A stretch of 64,000 nucleotides of DNA from Paenibacillus bouchesdurhonensis (GTDB lineage Bacteria > Bacillota > Bacilli > Paenibacillales > Paenibacillaceae), in assembly GCF_900155685.1 (NCBI RefSeq), contig NZ_LT732548.1:133898-197897 (forward strand). Direction: 5' to 3'. Position numbers and translations under genes: made by a program. Under the pieces are notes generated by a model, which worked only from the letters and a program-made list of their open reading frames with translations, searched no databases and was not told the origin of the DNA. Position 1 is the stretch's first letter, and the number at the start of each line of letters is the position of its first letter. This document shows, in pieces, positions 52,796 to 61,734 of the stretch.

Positions 52796-54883
52796 ATGAG
52801 TGTAATGGAGAAGATCAAAGGTATCTTTACCGATAGTTCCACTGATCGGCATGATAGCACCAACCCGAACAAGCCGGAGCAACAGCGAATATGGGATACG
52901 GTATATCAGGACTATCAAGTGTTCAAAGCAGCAAGGCAGCCGATGGAAGCGATCTGGCAGCAGGAGCAACGCTTTTACATGGGTGATCACTGGCGCGGCC
53001 TTCGAGCGGACGCCGTTTCAAAGTTCCGGCCAGATGCCGTGGAGAACGTTGTATTTAGCCAAGTGGAATCTATCGTCGGCAAGCTGACCGGCTGGATGCC
53101 GACTCCAGATTACAGCGCTATGGAGCCTGGAGACGAGCAAAAGGCACGTGACCTGAACGACTTCATGCCGTACGAGCTGCGGCAGATTAAATTCCGGCAC
53201 AAGCATACAAGAGCTGTCCGGCGCTGCGTGATTCATGGGCCGCTGATCTATAAGACGATCTATGACCCAACGGTCGAAGGCGGCCGGGGTTTGAACCGAT
53301 ATCAGGGACGAAACGACATTCTGCCGGTCGATCTGGGTACCTTCTTCCCCGATCCGCGAATTAACGATTTTATCTATCTGCAGGACATGTCGGCCATTAT
53401 CATCCATGCCCGGAAACCGCTCGAGTACTACAGGAAGCGCTGGCCAGAACAAGGTAAGAAGGTTATGCCTGATAACGTGTCGTCCGAAGTCGAGATATTC
53501 AGCACGGACGTATACGATAGCCGAGGCGGGGAATCTTCGTTTAACACAACGGTTAGCGAGAAGACTTCCGGCTTAATCGAGTACTGGTATCGAGGGCTGC
53601 CGAAATTGGTCAGCAAAGAGGATAAAGAACTTTTCACAGAGCAGGCCGACGAGAAGCTAATGCAGGGGATTGACCCGTCAGAGCTTTTGGCCAAGGCTGC
53701 TGGAAGCATGGAGGGCGTCCACTGTATTTACGTATCGACTTCCGGCGTGTTCCTGGAGCATAAGGCGTACGTATACGACCACGGGCAATACCCATTCACT
53801 GCTCGAACGTTGTATCCAGAAGAGGGTAACCCCTGGGGTAAGGGATTCATGCGTGACATGATTAAGCCGCAGATCTTCAAGAACAAATATGCTGAGATCG
53901 CGATCGAGACGATGGCCAAGCAAGGCGGATCCGGGATCATGTACGAGGAAGGGGCGATCACGAAGCCGAGGACTTGGCAAGAGCAGCGGGGCCTGCCTGG
54001 CGCAATGCTTCCGATTGCCGCTGGACGTATGAATCACGTCAAGGAGCTTCAAGGTGTGAACGTGCCGAATACCGTATTTAACAGTTTGGCGTATTATGAC
54101 GAAATGCTCCAGAAGATACCAGGCGTGTTCGATTCCGCGAATGGCCAAGCCAACAGCAAGGTAACAAGCGGAGAGCAGGCAAAGACGCTCATTGCAGCTT
54201 CGGGGACGCGTCTTAATACCGTTTCTGACTTGATCAGCGAAGCACTAATCGAGGTATTTACCCAATATGTTGAGTTGATTGCACAGTTTTACACGACTCA
54301 GCGGATAGCACGGGTAACTGGTCGCCAGAATGTCAGCATTAGCCGCGATGCTATCATATCCCGAGTCGATGCGGAATTTGATGGATCAGCGTTAACGGAC
54401 GAGGCAGGGGAACTGATTCCAGGCGAGCCACAGCCGGTGCAAGAGGAGTTTGTGCCGGAGTTTGATCTTAATGTCCATATCGGCGTAGACAAGCCCCAGG
54501 ATCGCGAATACTGGCTGCAACTGGCTTTCAATTTGCTCAATGTCCAGGATCCAATTACGGGGCTGCCTATGATCGATGCTGAGGCTGTACGCTACGTTAT
54601 TCAGACAGGACGTATGGAACCGATGGACGTTATCAAACAGCGGATTGAAGAGGAGTCAGGGCAGCAACAACAGTTCGCGCAGGCTCAGCAGCAAGCCCAG
54701 CAACTGCAGCAGGAGAACCAACAAATGCAGATGGCTATACAACAGCTCACGGATCAGCGAGTTCAGCAGGAGCAGCAGAGTCAGCAATTTGAACAGTCTC
54801 TTAAACAACAGCGACTAGAGCTCGATGCTGCCAAGACGGCTAATGAGATTATGAAATCGAATAGGGGAGGGCCAATGTTTTGA
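52796..54883 (+). CDS. Portal protein, P22-like
   Basis: 695 aa. The N-terminal half has RQPMEAIWQQEQRFYMGDHW, RAVRRCVIHGPLIYKTIYD and LPVDLGTFFPDP, as in P22-type portals. The C-terminal 90 residues are a Gln-rich coiled coil (about 610-690) that could form the long helical barrel known in P22 gp1. Size, position after the terminase and the following scaffold gene support the call. The next gene starts within its stop codon (TTGA). Confidence 0.85.
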   Translation: MSVMEKIKGIFTDSSTDRHDSTNPNKPEQQRIWDTVYQDYQVFKAARQPMEAIWQQEQRFYMGDHWRGLRADAVSKFRPDAVENVVFSQVESIVGKLTGWMPTPDYSAMEPGDEQKARDLNDFMPYELRQIKFRHKHTRAVRRCVIHGPLIYKTIYDPTVEGGRGLNRYQGRNDILPVDLGTFFPDPRINDFIYLQDMSAIIIHARKPLEYYRKRWPEQGKKVMPDNVSSEVEIFSTDVYDSRGGESSFNTTVSEKTSGLIEYWYRGLPKLVSKEDKELFTEQADEKLMQGIDPSELLAKAAGSMEGVHCIYVSTSGVFLEHKAYVYDHGQYPFTARTLYPEEGNPWGKGFMRDMIKPQIFKNKYAEIAIETMAKQGGSGIMYEEGAITKPRTWQEQRGLPGAMLPIAAGRMNHVKELQGVNVPNTVFNSLAYYDEMLQKIPGVFDSANGQANSKVTSGEQAKTLIAASGTRLNTVSDLISEALIEVFTQYVELIAQFYTTQRIARVTGRQNVSISRDAIISRVDAEFDGSALTDEAGELIPGEPQPVQEEFVPEFDLNVHIGVDKPQDREYWLQLAFNLLNVQDPITGLPMIDAEAVRYVIQTGRMEPMDVIKQRIEEESGQQQQFAQAQQQAQQLQQENQQMQMAIQQLTDQRVQQEQQSQQFEQSLKQQRLELDAAKTANEIMKSNRGGPMF

Positions 54884-55215
54884 AAAATGAACAAATTGCA
54901 AGAATATGCCATGAGGTGAATCGAGCTTACTGCAGCAGTATCGGTGATGCTTCGCAGCCCAACTGGGAAGATGCCCTTGAATGGCAGAAAGATAGTGCGG
55001 TGAATGGTGTAGAATTTCACCTGAACAACGACACGACTCCCGAGCAATCTCACGAAAATTGGATGAGAGAGAAGATTGCTTCGGGTTGGGTTTACGGCCC
55101 CGTTAAGGATCCTGAGAAGAAGGAGCACCCTTGCATGATTCCGTATGATCAACTCCCGAAAGAGCAACGGACAAAGGATTACCTATTCAAAGCAATTGTG
55201 GACTGCTTCAAGTAA
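54880..55215 (+). CDS. RyR-domain protein
   Basis: 111 aa, essentially a single RyR domain: HEVNRAYCSSIGDASQPNWE, then SAVNGVEFHLNN, SHENWMREKIASGWVYGPVK and DQLPKEQRTKDYLFKAIV. This domain is named from animal ryanodine receptors and occurs singly in some bacteria and phages, with unclear function. The start is TTG, overlapping the portal stop, with GGGGAGGG 9 nt upstream. It sits between portal and scaffold genes and is followed by its own terminator. Confidence 0.82.
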   Translation: MKNEQIARICHEVNRAYCSSIGDASQPNWEDALEWQKDSAVNGVEFHLNNDTTPEQSHENWMREKIASGWVYGPVKDPEKKEHPCMIPYDQLPKEQRTKDYLFKAIVDCFK

Positions 55216-55219
55216 ACCG

Positions 55220-55249
55220 GGCTTGCGCTGAGACTGCGTGAGCCTTTTT
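55220..55249 (+). terminator. Intrinsic terminator after the RyR gene
   Basis: 9-bp stem GGCTTGCGC/GCGTGAGCC (two G-T pairs) with a 7-nt loop, then TTTTT. Confidence 0.82.
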
Positions 55250-55257
55250 ATATTACT

Positions 55258-55358
55258 GCCGCCAGCCATAGCGGATTAGGAGGATACCAATGGAAAACGA
55301 TGTGATTCAAGCCGCCAGCCATAGCGTGGAGAATACGCAGGATGCTGCCAGCCATAGC
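55258..55358 (+). repeat. Direct repeat GCCGCCAGCCATAGC at the scaffold gene start
   Basis: Three copies: 55258-55273 in the leader, and 55311-55326 and 55344-55358 in the coding region (the last with one change), encoding the repeated AASHS in the first 25 residues of the scaffold protein. Confidence 0.8.
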
Positions 55359-56255
55359 AGCGAGAAGGAAGAAATCAGGAGACATTACGAGGCTTTTAAT
55401 CTCCCATATCCCGAGGACGAAGATCCAGGCGAAACTGAGTCCATTGAGGATGAAGCTGATCCAGCCATAGACAGCGAAGCCGAACAGGAGCAGGAGCCGA
55501 AAGGGATTACGGTCAAACACAACGGCCAGGAGGTAACGGTCGAGGATGAACAAGTCCCTGAGTACTTACAGATGGGACTCAACTACAAGAAGGTAAAAGG
55601 GCAAGCTCAACAATATGAGGCCGCCCTTGACCGGATAGCCAAGCAACAGGGGTATAAAGATTACTCCGACTTAATCGCTAACTTGGACACAATCGAACAG
55701 CAGCGGGTTCAACAGCAGCAAGATCAATTTGCCCAGCTTCGCCAGCAGCTCCGGGACGAAGCCGAGAATGCAGGCATCGATCCAACGGTAATGGATCAGT
55801 ACTTAGATAGCCATCCGCTATTGAAACAAGCCCAGGAGGTTGTTCAGCGGAGTGAGCAGGAGCAGCAGCTGCGTACACAAGAACAGGAGAAGCAGCAAAT
55901 TGTACAGAGATGGGAGGATCTATTTCGCAAATACCCACAACTGGCCGAACAGGTTGATTCGGAGACGGGAGCGGCGCCGTGGATGACATCTGAAATGCAA
56001 GCACGTATTGATCGGGGGTATGATCCGGTCGATGCCTACGAGCTGGTTCATCGCGATACGTTGCTTGCAGATGAGCGGAAGCGCGCTGAGCAGTCGACCC
56101 TTAAACAACAGCGACTCAACAAGCGGGCGTACGTGGAGAAGTCTGGCGGTGCGGAACTGGAACCTTCGGCACCGGAAGAACTTACAAGCGCCTTCGCTAT
56201 GTTTGGGCTGGACCCGAAGAACGCTAACAAATACGCAAAGAACTTTGAAAAATAG
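55290..56255 (+). CDS. Scaffolding protein
   Basis: 321 aa, acidic and helical. The AASHS repeat is at residues 8-24, an acidic disordered part at 40-75, a small domain (ITVKHNGQEVTVEDEQVPEY) at about 77-105, then Gln-rich coiled coils (about 108-205) and a basic C-terminus. Composition and position between portal and capsid genes fit an internal scaffold. AGGAGG precedes the ATG. Confidence 0.82.
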   Translation: MENDVIQAASHSVENTQDAASHSSEKEEIRRHYEAFNLPYPEDEDPGETESIEDEADPAIDSEAEQEQEPKGITVKHNGQEVTVEDEQVPEYLQMGLNYKKVKGQAQQYEAALDRIAKQQGYKDYSDLIANLDTIEQQRVQQQQDQFAQLRQQLRDEAENAGIDPTVMDQYLDSHPLLKQAQEVVQRSEQEQQLRTQEQEKQQIVQRWEDLFRKYPQLAEQVDSETGAAPWMTSEMQARIDRGYDPVDAYELVHRDTLLADERKRAEQSTLKQQRLNKRAYVEKSGGAELEPSAPEELTSAFAMFGLDPKNANKYAKNFEK

Positions 56256-56268
56256 GAGGTAACATAAC

Positions 56269-56688
56269 ATGGCACAAGGATTTAAATATGTGTTTAACGA
56301 TTACGGCAAAGACCCTACTCGAATTACATCAAACCTCATGAAAGATGCGGAGGCAGGCTTTGCCGGGGAAGCCATTAAGATCGAAAACGGACGAATCACC
56401 AAAGCGGGTGCCACGGATCCAATCGCGGGCTTTCTGACTGCAAATATTGAAGCAGGAACAGATAAGCCGGCGGAGTATATCCTGGCTCGTGAAGGTGACT
56501 GGTATGACGCGGCGTATACAGGAACGCCTGATGCAGGATTTTTACCCGGAGCTTCTGAGGTTGCTATCGCTGCCGACGGACTTTCTGTCGATGCTGAAAC
56601 AGTGACGGGCGGGCAACTATCAGTTTTTGAAATTAACGAGAACAAGAAAACGGTGCGGGTCAAAGTCAAGAACCGGCAGTTTTCTTAA
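56269..56688 (+). CDS. Probable head decoration or stabilising protein
   Basis: 139 aa, small, beta-rich and Ala/Gly-rich (GFKYVFNDYGKDPTRITSNL, then GRITKAGATDPIAGFL). The place just before the coat gene is typical of decoration proteins. TAGGAGG upstream. Assigned mainly by position. Confidence 0.65.
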   Translation: MAQGFKYVFNDYGKDPTRITSNLMKDAEAGFAGEAIKIENGRITKAGATDPIAGFLTANIEAGTDKPAEYILAREGDWYDAAYTGTPDAGFLPGASEVAIAADGLSVDAETVTGGQLSVFEINENKKTVRVKVKNRQFS

Positions 56689-56713
56689 TTCATCCATAAG
56701 GAGGAACTAAACT

Positions 56714-57673
56714 ATGCAAACAGCACTTCGTTGGGATCCACGAGTACTGGAGCCGGTATTTAAGGAACTGTACTCGCTTGCGATGAAAGATAAAAAGGAT
56801 TTTATTCCGCTGCTTTATAACGTGACAACATCCGGTAAATCAATGGAATCCTATGATGGGGTCGGCGGCGAGGGCTTGATGGAAGAATGGAGCCGTTCGA
56901 ACAACCAAGTCTATTACGAGGATGTTGACGAGCTCTGGCAGAAAGTCATCAAGAACCGTAAGTTCTCTGATGGCCGAATCATCGAGCGCGATTTTATCGA
57001 CGACCTGAAATTGACCGAGATTAAACGGCGTATTGCTTCCTTGGCCGACTCTGTCTATAAGACGCAGCAGCTGCAAGCCGTTGAGTTTTTGGTGAATGCC
57101 TTTTCTGATACGGGCCCGAACTGGCGCGGCCGGGTCGAGAAATACGCGGGGCCTGATGGCAAGCCGCTTTGTGCGGCTGATCATCCATACAGTCCTACGA
57201 ACAGCACAGACGTTCAGTCTAACCTGGGAGACAAGCCGCTGACCATTGATTCCTGGGATGAGACGGCAGTGGCCATGCAGGAGTGGGTTGACGACAAGGG
57301 TAATACAATGGCCGTCATTCCGGATACGTTAATCGTGGCTCCGTACAATGCTCGCGCAGCGTTTAAGATTGCCGGATTGCCTGACTCCGAACTTCCGAAG
57401 TATGAGCCTGGTAGCGGAAACTTTGATGCGAACATGTACATGGGAAATATCAAGGTTATCGTTAATCCGTTCATCAGCCCAAAGAGTCGCAAAAACTGGT
57501 TTGCTGTCGACTCCGCCCGTAAGGATCAATTAAACATTTGGCAGTGGAGACGGAAGGTAGAGAACGGAACAATGACTGATTTCGATACGGAAGCAACCAA
57601 GCATAAGGCAATCGGACGCTGGGGCTATGGCTTCACCAACTATTCGTTCATTTATGGCCATAACGTTCAATAG
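56714..57673 (+). CDS. Major capsid (coat) protein
   Basis: 319 aa. MQTALRWDPRVLEPVFKELY, EWVDDKGNTMAVIPDTLIVA and KRWGYG-like RWGYGFTNYSFIYGHN at the end resemble HK97-fold coat proteins of the Mu gpT/phage head-subunit kind. Position after scaffold and decoration genes and before connectors supports it. AAGGAGG upstream. Confidence 0.83.
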   Translation: MQTALRWDPRVLEPVFKELYSLAMKDKKDFIPLLYNVTTSGKSMESYDGVGGEGLMEEWSRSNNQVYYEDVDELWQKVIKNRKFSDGRIIERDFIDDLKLTEIKRRIASLADSVYKTQQLQAVEFLVNAFSDTGPNWRGRVEKYAGPDGKPLCAADHPYSPTNSTDVQSNLGDKPLTIDSWDETAVAMQEWVDDKGNTMAVIPDTLIVAPYNARAAFKIAGLPDSELPKYEPGSGNFDANMYMGNIKVIVNPFISPKSRKNWFAVDSARKDQLNIWQWRRKVENGTMTDFDTEATKHKAIGRWGYGFTNYSFIYGHNVQ

Positions 57674-57678
57674 GGGGT

Positions 57679-57708
57679 AGGGGGCTGCGGCTCCCTTTCC
57701 TTGTTTTA
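57679..57708 (+). terminator. Possible weak terminator after the coat gene
   Basis: AGGGGGC/GCTCCCT 7-bp stem (one G-T) with a 4-nt loop, then TTCCTTGTTTT. Likely attenuates read-through into connector genes. Confidence 0.45.
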
Positions 57709-57750
57709 AGCATTCAAGATTTGAATTTTTAAAAGAAGGAAGGTGGAGTG

Positions 57751-57963
57751 ATGTACCGTGATGAACTTGACGCATTGAATGCAATATACCGAGAACAATG
57801 CCGGACAAATGATCTACTTGAAAAGCTTATAGCAAAAACAGGGGAGGAGGGGCAAAATGCTGTTAAAGGACGTGGTCGAAGAAATACAGGAAAAGGCGCC
57901 GAATTACCTGTCGCCACAGTCGATAGTAAGAAAGATAACTCAGGTAAGGGATCGGCTACTTAG
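57751..57963 (+). CDS. Small phage protein overlapping the connector gene
   Basis: 70 aa: a helical N-terminus (DELDALNAIYREQCRTNDLL) and a basic Gly/Lys-rich tail. AAGGAAGG upstream. Its last 107 bp overlap the next gene in another frame. The helical part looks real; the tail is less certain. Confidence 0.55.
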   Translation: MYRDELDALNAIYREQCRTNDLLEKLIAKTGEEGQNAVKGRGRRNTGKGAELPVATVDSKKDNSGKGSAT

Positions 57964-58423
57964 GCAGTCCGGATCCGGCCAGCAACAGACTGATACAGTT
58001 TGTACGGGAATCGACTTGAAGGATGGGCAGGCTCTCTACATCCTTCCATGTCCAGTCGGCAATATCACGGACGTTGATATTATCTGGCATGGGAACTGGC
58101 GGCGCCTGCCGTACAGGCAATTTCACAATGATTCGATCAAGCCCTATTATTACGTTCAGGGGAGCATGATTGGCCTTGTACCTACACCGACTGAAGACGT
58201 CGCAGTAGGGCTTAAGATATTTCACATTCCGGTGTTGCCGCCGCTGTCCGTTACTGACATGGACGGCATGACAGGCTTTGATCCAGACTATGGCATGCTG
58301 TTGGTTTACGGTGTGTTGAGAGAGATTACAAGCGGCTACGATGATATGTATCAGTTGCTGCTAAATGATTACCGAACGGCAAATAACGGATATGAAAAAT
58401 ACAGCGTGAATGAGAGGTGGTAA
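57857..58423 (+). CDS. Head-tail connector/adaptor protein
   Basis: 188 aa. DVVEEIQEKAPNYLSPQSIV, ALYILPCPVGNITDVDIIWH and LLVYGVLREITSGYDDMY fit phage adaptor (gp4/gp6-type) proteins that bind under the portal. GGGGAGGAGG 8 nt upstream supports the ATG. The next gene starts 2 bp after the stop. Confidence 0.7.
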   Translation: MLLKDVVEEIQEKAPNYLSPQSIVRKITQVRDRLLRQSGSGQQQTDTVCTGIDLKDGQALYILPCPVGNITDVDIIWHGNWRRLPYRQFHNDSIKPYYYVQGSMIGLVPTPTEDVAVGLKIFHIPVLPPLSVTDMDGMTGFDPDYGMLLVYGVLREITSGYDDMYQLLLNDYRTANNGYEKYSVNERW

Positions 58424-58424
58424 A

Positions 58425-59465
58425 ATGAGTCGTTATCCATGGCGAGATACGAGCTCGGATATAGCGGATCAAACACCTTCACAATGGGAGACCCCCGGCG
58501 GGGCCCAAGAGAAGGCTGACAAAGCCGAGCAGAACGCAAAGCAGTATTCAGACGCAAAATTAAACGCCCACATCGGTACTGGCGGAGATGCGCATGCTTT
58601 GGCTGTACCTAACGGAGTAGCTGGATTCATTTCCGGACAAGATCAAGCGAAGCTTGATGGAATATCTAACGGCGCAGAACCAAACCAGAATGCATTTTCG
58701 CGCATTAATAACATCCCAGCAGGCCAGAAGGAGGATCAGGTGACCTTTACCGCAGGGGTCGGCATTACGGTTACTCCGGATCCAGTGAATAAAGAAATTA
58801 GAATCACTAGCACCGGTACGGCTACCCCCGGTCTGCACGGAGCGGAACATGTAGGGGACGGAGCAGATCCGATCCCGGAGGCAACAGAGACGGTCAGCGG
58901 CCTGATGGGCGCTGCCGATAAAGTGGCTCTTGCTGCTGTTGTCGAGGACGTAGAAGATCTGGCCGGAGCCGGCAGAACAACGGAAACGGTGAAAGGGAAT
59001 GCCGATGCGATCACTGATGTTACTGCGCAGTTGGCGGATTATGCGAAGAAAAAGTACATCAGAGTAGCCACCAGCGTTTTTACAGTCGTACCGGGGGATG
59101 GCACAGAAACGAAAATTAACTTTAACACGGCACCAATCGTCACAGACCCAATATACGTACTATCAAACGGGGATCTCACTGTAGAAGAGGCGGGAGTTTA
59201 CGTAATAACTGCAACAATTACTTTTGAGCCAAGCGCTGTCGGTTTACGAAAAATAGCTATCAGAATCAATGATGCCACGCATCAACAAATTGCCGCCGTG
59301 CAAGTCGGAGCCTCTAGCGAATATAACACCGTAGTATCAGTAACAGGGAACGTCCTGCTTAATGCAGGCGACTTTATAAGCATTTATGCTGCTCAAACTT
59401 CTACATCCAGTTTAAATGTGGCCGACGGCAGCTTTGGGTTACATGTCCATAAAGCGAGGGGGTAA
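58425..59465 (+). CDS. Fibre-like protein with a C1q/TNF-type C-terminal domain
   Basis: About 346 aa. An N-terminal helix (KADKAEQNAKQYSDAKLNAH) leads to repeated fibre-type linkers with GLHGAEHVGDGADPIPEA and, from about residue 215, a jelly-roll-like domain (FTVVPGDGTETKINFNTAPI, then VEEAGVYVITATITFEPSA and GDFISIYAAQTS) typical of trimeric C1q/TNF-like tips. It lies between connector genes, so it may be a head or neck fibre that helps adsorption. AGAGGTGG upstream. Confidence 0.75.
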   Translation: MSRYPWRDTSSDIADQTPSQWETPGGAQEKADKAEQNAKQYSDAKLNAHIGTGGDAHALAVPNGVAGFISGQDQAKLDGISNGAEPNQNAFSRINNIPAGQKEDQVTFTAGVGITVTPDPVNKEIRITSTGTATPGLHGAEHVGDGADPIPEATETVSGLMGAADKVALAAVVEDVEDLAGAGRTTETVKGNADAITDVTAQLADYAKKKYIRVATSVFTVVPGDGTETKINFNTAPIVTDPIYVLSNGDLTVEEAGVYVITATITFEPSAVGLRKIAIRINDATHQQIAAVQVGASSEYNTVVSVTGNVLLNAGDFISIYAAQTSTSSLNVADGSFGLHVHKARG

Positions 59466-59469
59466 AAGG

Positions 59470-59697
59470 GTGGAGTTCAGGTTATTAAATGTAAATCCTA
59501 ATCAGTTAATGGATGAGTTTGTGCAAGTCGGCATCAGACCCCGTAGAGTTATCTTTGACAAACTTACTGATGGAATGGCGAGCCTTACTGTGGTTAATGT
59601 TGACGAGAGTGAGTATGACATAGCCGAGAAAGTAGTAAGTAGCCACGTACCGCAAAAAGAGGTAGGTAGAAATCTTAAATTAATGAGTGCGGACTAG
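59470..59697 (+). CDS. Small phage protein, unknown function
   Basis: 75 aa (VEFRLLNVNPNQLMDEFVQV), alpha/beta-looking. The start is GTG with GAGGGGG 7 nt upstream, soon after the fibre gene. A longer frame upstream is rejected. Confidence 0.6.
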   Translation: MEFRLLNVNPNQLMDEFVQVGIRPRRVIFDKLTDGMASLTVVNVDESEYDIAEKVVSSHVPQKEVGRNLKLMSAD

Positions 59698-59770
59698 GAC
59701 GAAACTATGCAAATAAGTACATTCTTGACAGGGTGCGCTTATTATTCTCCGTGAAAGGAGTTGTTGAAAT

Positions 59771-60325
59771 GTGAACATCGGTGAGATCATCGGCGAAGCG
59801 GATCTGCTCGTACCAAATGAAGTGTCGGCTGCTGATAAGCTTATCTCTCTAAATGCGATCAATCAGGATTTTTTCAACGTGGTTAAGATTCCGAAGATTG
59901 CAAAGTTTTCATGCGTGGCTGCAAAGCAGGATTACATTCTACCCGCAGATGTGCGAGCTAAGAACATTGATCTTCTCATGATCGGTATGTTCCGTTACCA
60001 AAGCTTAGATCGTGATGGTGTAACGCCTGCACAGAATGCCTATAGCTTTGAAGATTCAACCCGCAACTTATCGGTCTACCCGGCTCCTTACTCCGATCTG
60101 CAGGGCGTTCTGCGTTATAGGAGAATAGCGACAACTACATTCACTTCTTCTAGCCTTCTGCTGTCACCTGACGCACCGGAAGAATATCACTGGACTTATA
60201 TTCCTGCCCTTGCGGCTTATTTGGCCAAGACGCAGGATGACGGTGTAAAGGCGGCAAACTATGAGAACGAGTATAAGGCCGCCTGGAATGTGGCAGCGCA
60301 GAACTACCAGGGCGGTGGTAGCTAA
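59771..60325 (+). CDS. Second connector/adaptor-like protein
   Basis: 184 aa. IGEIIGEADLLVPNEVSAAD, AAKQDYILPADVRAKNIDLL, DSTRNLSVYPAPYSDLQGVL and YIPALAAYLAKTQDDGVKAA follow the pattern of gp6-type head-completion proteins of short-tailed phages. The start is GTG with AAAGGAG 10 nt upstream. The next gene starts on the last base of its stop. Confidence 0.7.
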   Translation: MNIGEIIGEADLLVPNEVSAADKLISLNAINQDFFNVVKIPKIAKFSCVAAKQDYILPADVRAKNIDLLMIGMFRYQSLDRDGVTPAQNAYSFEDSTRNLSVYPAPYSDLQGVLRYRRIATTTFTSSSLLLSPDAPEEYHWTYIPALAAYLAKTQDDGVKAANYENEYKAAWNVAAQNYQGGGS

Positions 60326-61722
60326 TGAAGCCAATACAGTATGGGGCGGTTAACTATCAACCTTTACCAGGGCTGATGCAGCCCATTCCGATTAGAGAGT
60401 TTAAGGGGCTGAACACGTTCGACCCATTGACGATCGGGGACAGTTTTTTCACCGACATGAATAATATGACCACAGACGATTACCCGGCTATCTCGACGAG
60501 GCCGGGTTATTCTGTTCTCGGGACTTACGGATCTAAGGTACTCGGGATGGGGGTATGGAAAGATCGTGAGCTGCATGCCGTCTTTAACGATGGGACTTGG
60601 CGCAGATGGAACGGATCGTCATGGAGTACTTTGGCAAGTGGGCTCAGCACGTCGGCAGACTGGTCATTTACAAACTTCCAGGGAAACCTATCAGACGTCA
60701 ACCTGATAGCTTGTAACGGGGTGGATCCGGTAAAGCGGTATGACGGTTCTTCCGTTTCAAATTTGAGTGGTGCGCCACAGAATGGAAAGTATATGACCAC
60801 GTACCAGAATAGGCTATGGTGCGCGGTGGGGAAAGAACTGTGGGCTTGTACATTGGATAACCCCACATCCTGGGATAAGTTTACCGGAAACCTGGACGAT
60901 AGCTATCGTAAAAAAATAGAGTCTCAACGTGGTGAGGACATAAATATGCTATCGGGCAGCCTATCCAAGTTGACGATAGGAATGCCCGGGAGCCTGCATG
61001 AGTTATACGGATCACTGCCATCAGACTTCAACACGAAGCAAATAACCGAGGATACAGGTCTGGCTAACCATAAGGCGGCCATCACGCAGGAAGGCTTTAT
61101 GCGCTTCATGCACTCCAGTGGAATATACGAATACGGCGGCGGTATGCCACCGGAGAAAAGTTTTTCCGATATCGTTGGTAAATTCCTAGATGGAATCAAC
61201 AATCAATCAGCAGCCGGCTCAGACGGCAGGAAACTCTACTTCAATATCCCTTCTGACAAGATGCTTGTTTACGATCCGCGTCCTGGGGTACAAGCGTGGA
61301 GCAAGTGGAGCGGCATTCAGGCTACCTGTTTCGTAACTATAGGCGACAAGTTTTATATCGGCGACGCCAAGGGGCGCGTGTTTCGGCTGGAGGGCACAAC
61401 AGATGCCGGGAATGCTATTCCTTGGTCAGCTGAATCCAAACCGTTTAATGGCGGTTCTGCCGCTCAGAAGATGCGCTGGTATAAGCTATGGGTCGTCGTT
61501 GAGCTGACAGGCACAATGCAGATTCACCTGTCACCGTCGATCACTGGCGAGGATTGGAAGCTGGTTCAGTCTCTAACTGGCGGGGGAACTCAGGTTCGAA
61601 GAGTCATTATTCCCGTGGCCAGCTTCGCCCGTGAGAATTGGATACGGGTGAAGTTCAGCGGAAGCGGACGAGTACGAATACATGAATTTACGCGGCAAAC
61701 AAGACAGCTGCCGCTTTACTAG
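60325..61722 (+). CDS. Beta-propeller tail accessory protein (P22 gp10-like)
   Basis: 465 aa. FKGLNTFDPLTIGDSFFTDM, MNNMTTDDYPAISTRPGYSV and later YYQNRLWCA-like TTYQNRLWCAVGKELWACTL and GDKFYIGDAKGRVFRL are Trp/Gly-rich blades of a propeller. P22 gp10 and relatives plug the portal/adaptor ring and anchor the tail needle. Identity by pattern and position. Confidence 0.7.
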   Translation: MKPIQYGAVNYQPLPGLMQPIPIREFKGLNTFDPLTIGDSFFTDMNNMTTDDYPAISTRPGYSVLGTYGSKVLGMGVWKDRELHAVFNDGTWRRWNGSSWSTLASGLSTSADWSFTNFQGNLSDVNLIACNGVDPVKRYDGSSVSNLSGAPQNGKYMTTYQNRLWCAVGKELWACTLDNPTSWDKFTGNLDDSYRKKIESQRGEDINMLSGSLSKLTIGMPGSLHELYGSLPSDFNTKQITEDTGLANHKAAITQEGFMRFMHSSGIYEYGGGMPPEKSFSDIVGKFLDGINNQSAAGSDGRKLYFNIPSDKMLVYDPRPGVQAWSKWSGIQATCFVTIGDKFYIGDAKGRVFRLEGTTDAGNAIPWSAESKPFNGGSAAQKMRWYKLWVVVELTGTMQIHLSPSITGEDWKLVQSLTGGGTQVRRVIIPVASFARENWIRVKFSGSGRVRIHEFTRQTRQLPLY

Positions 61723-61734
61723 GAGGTAGATGTA

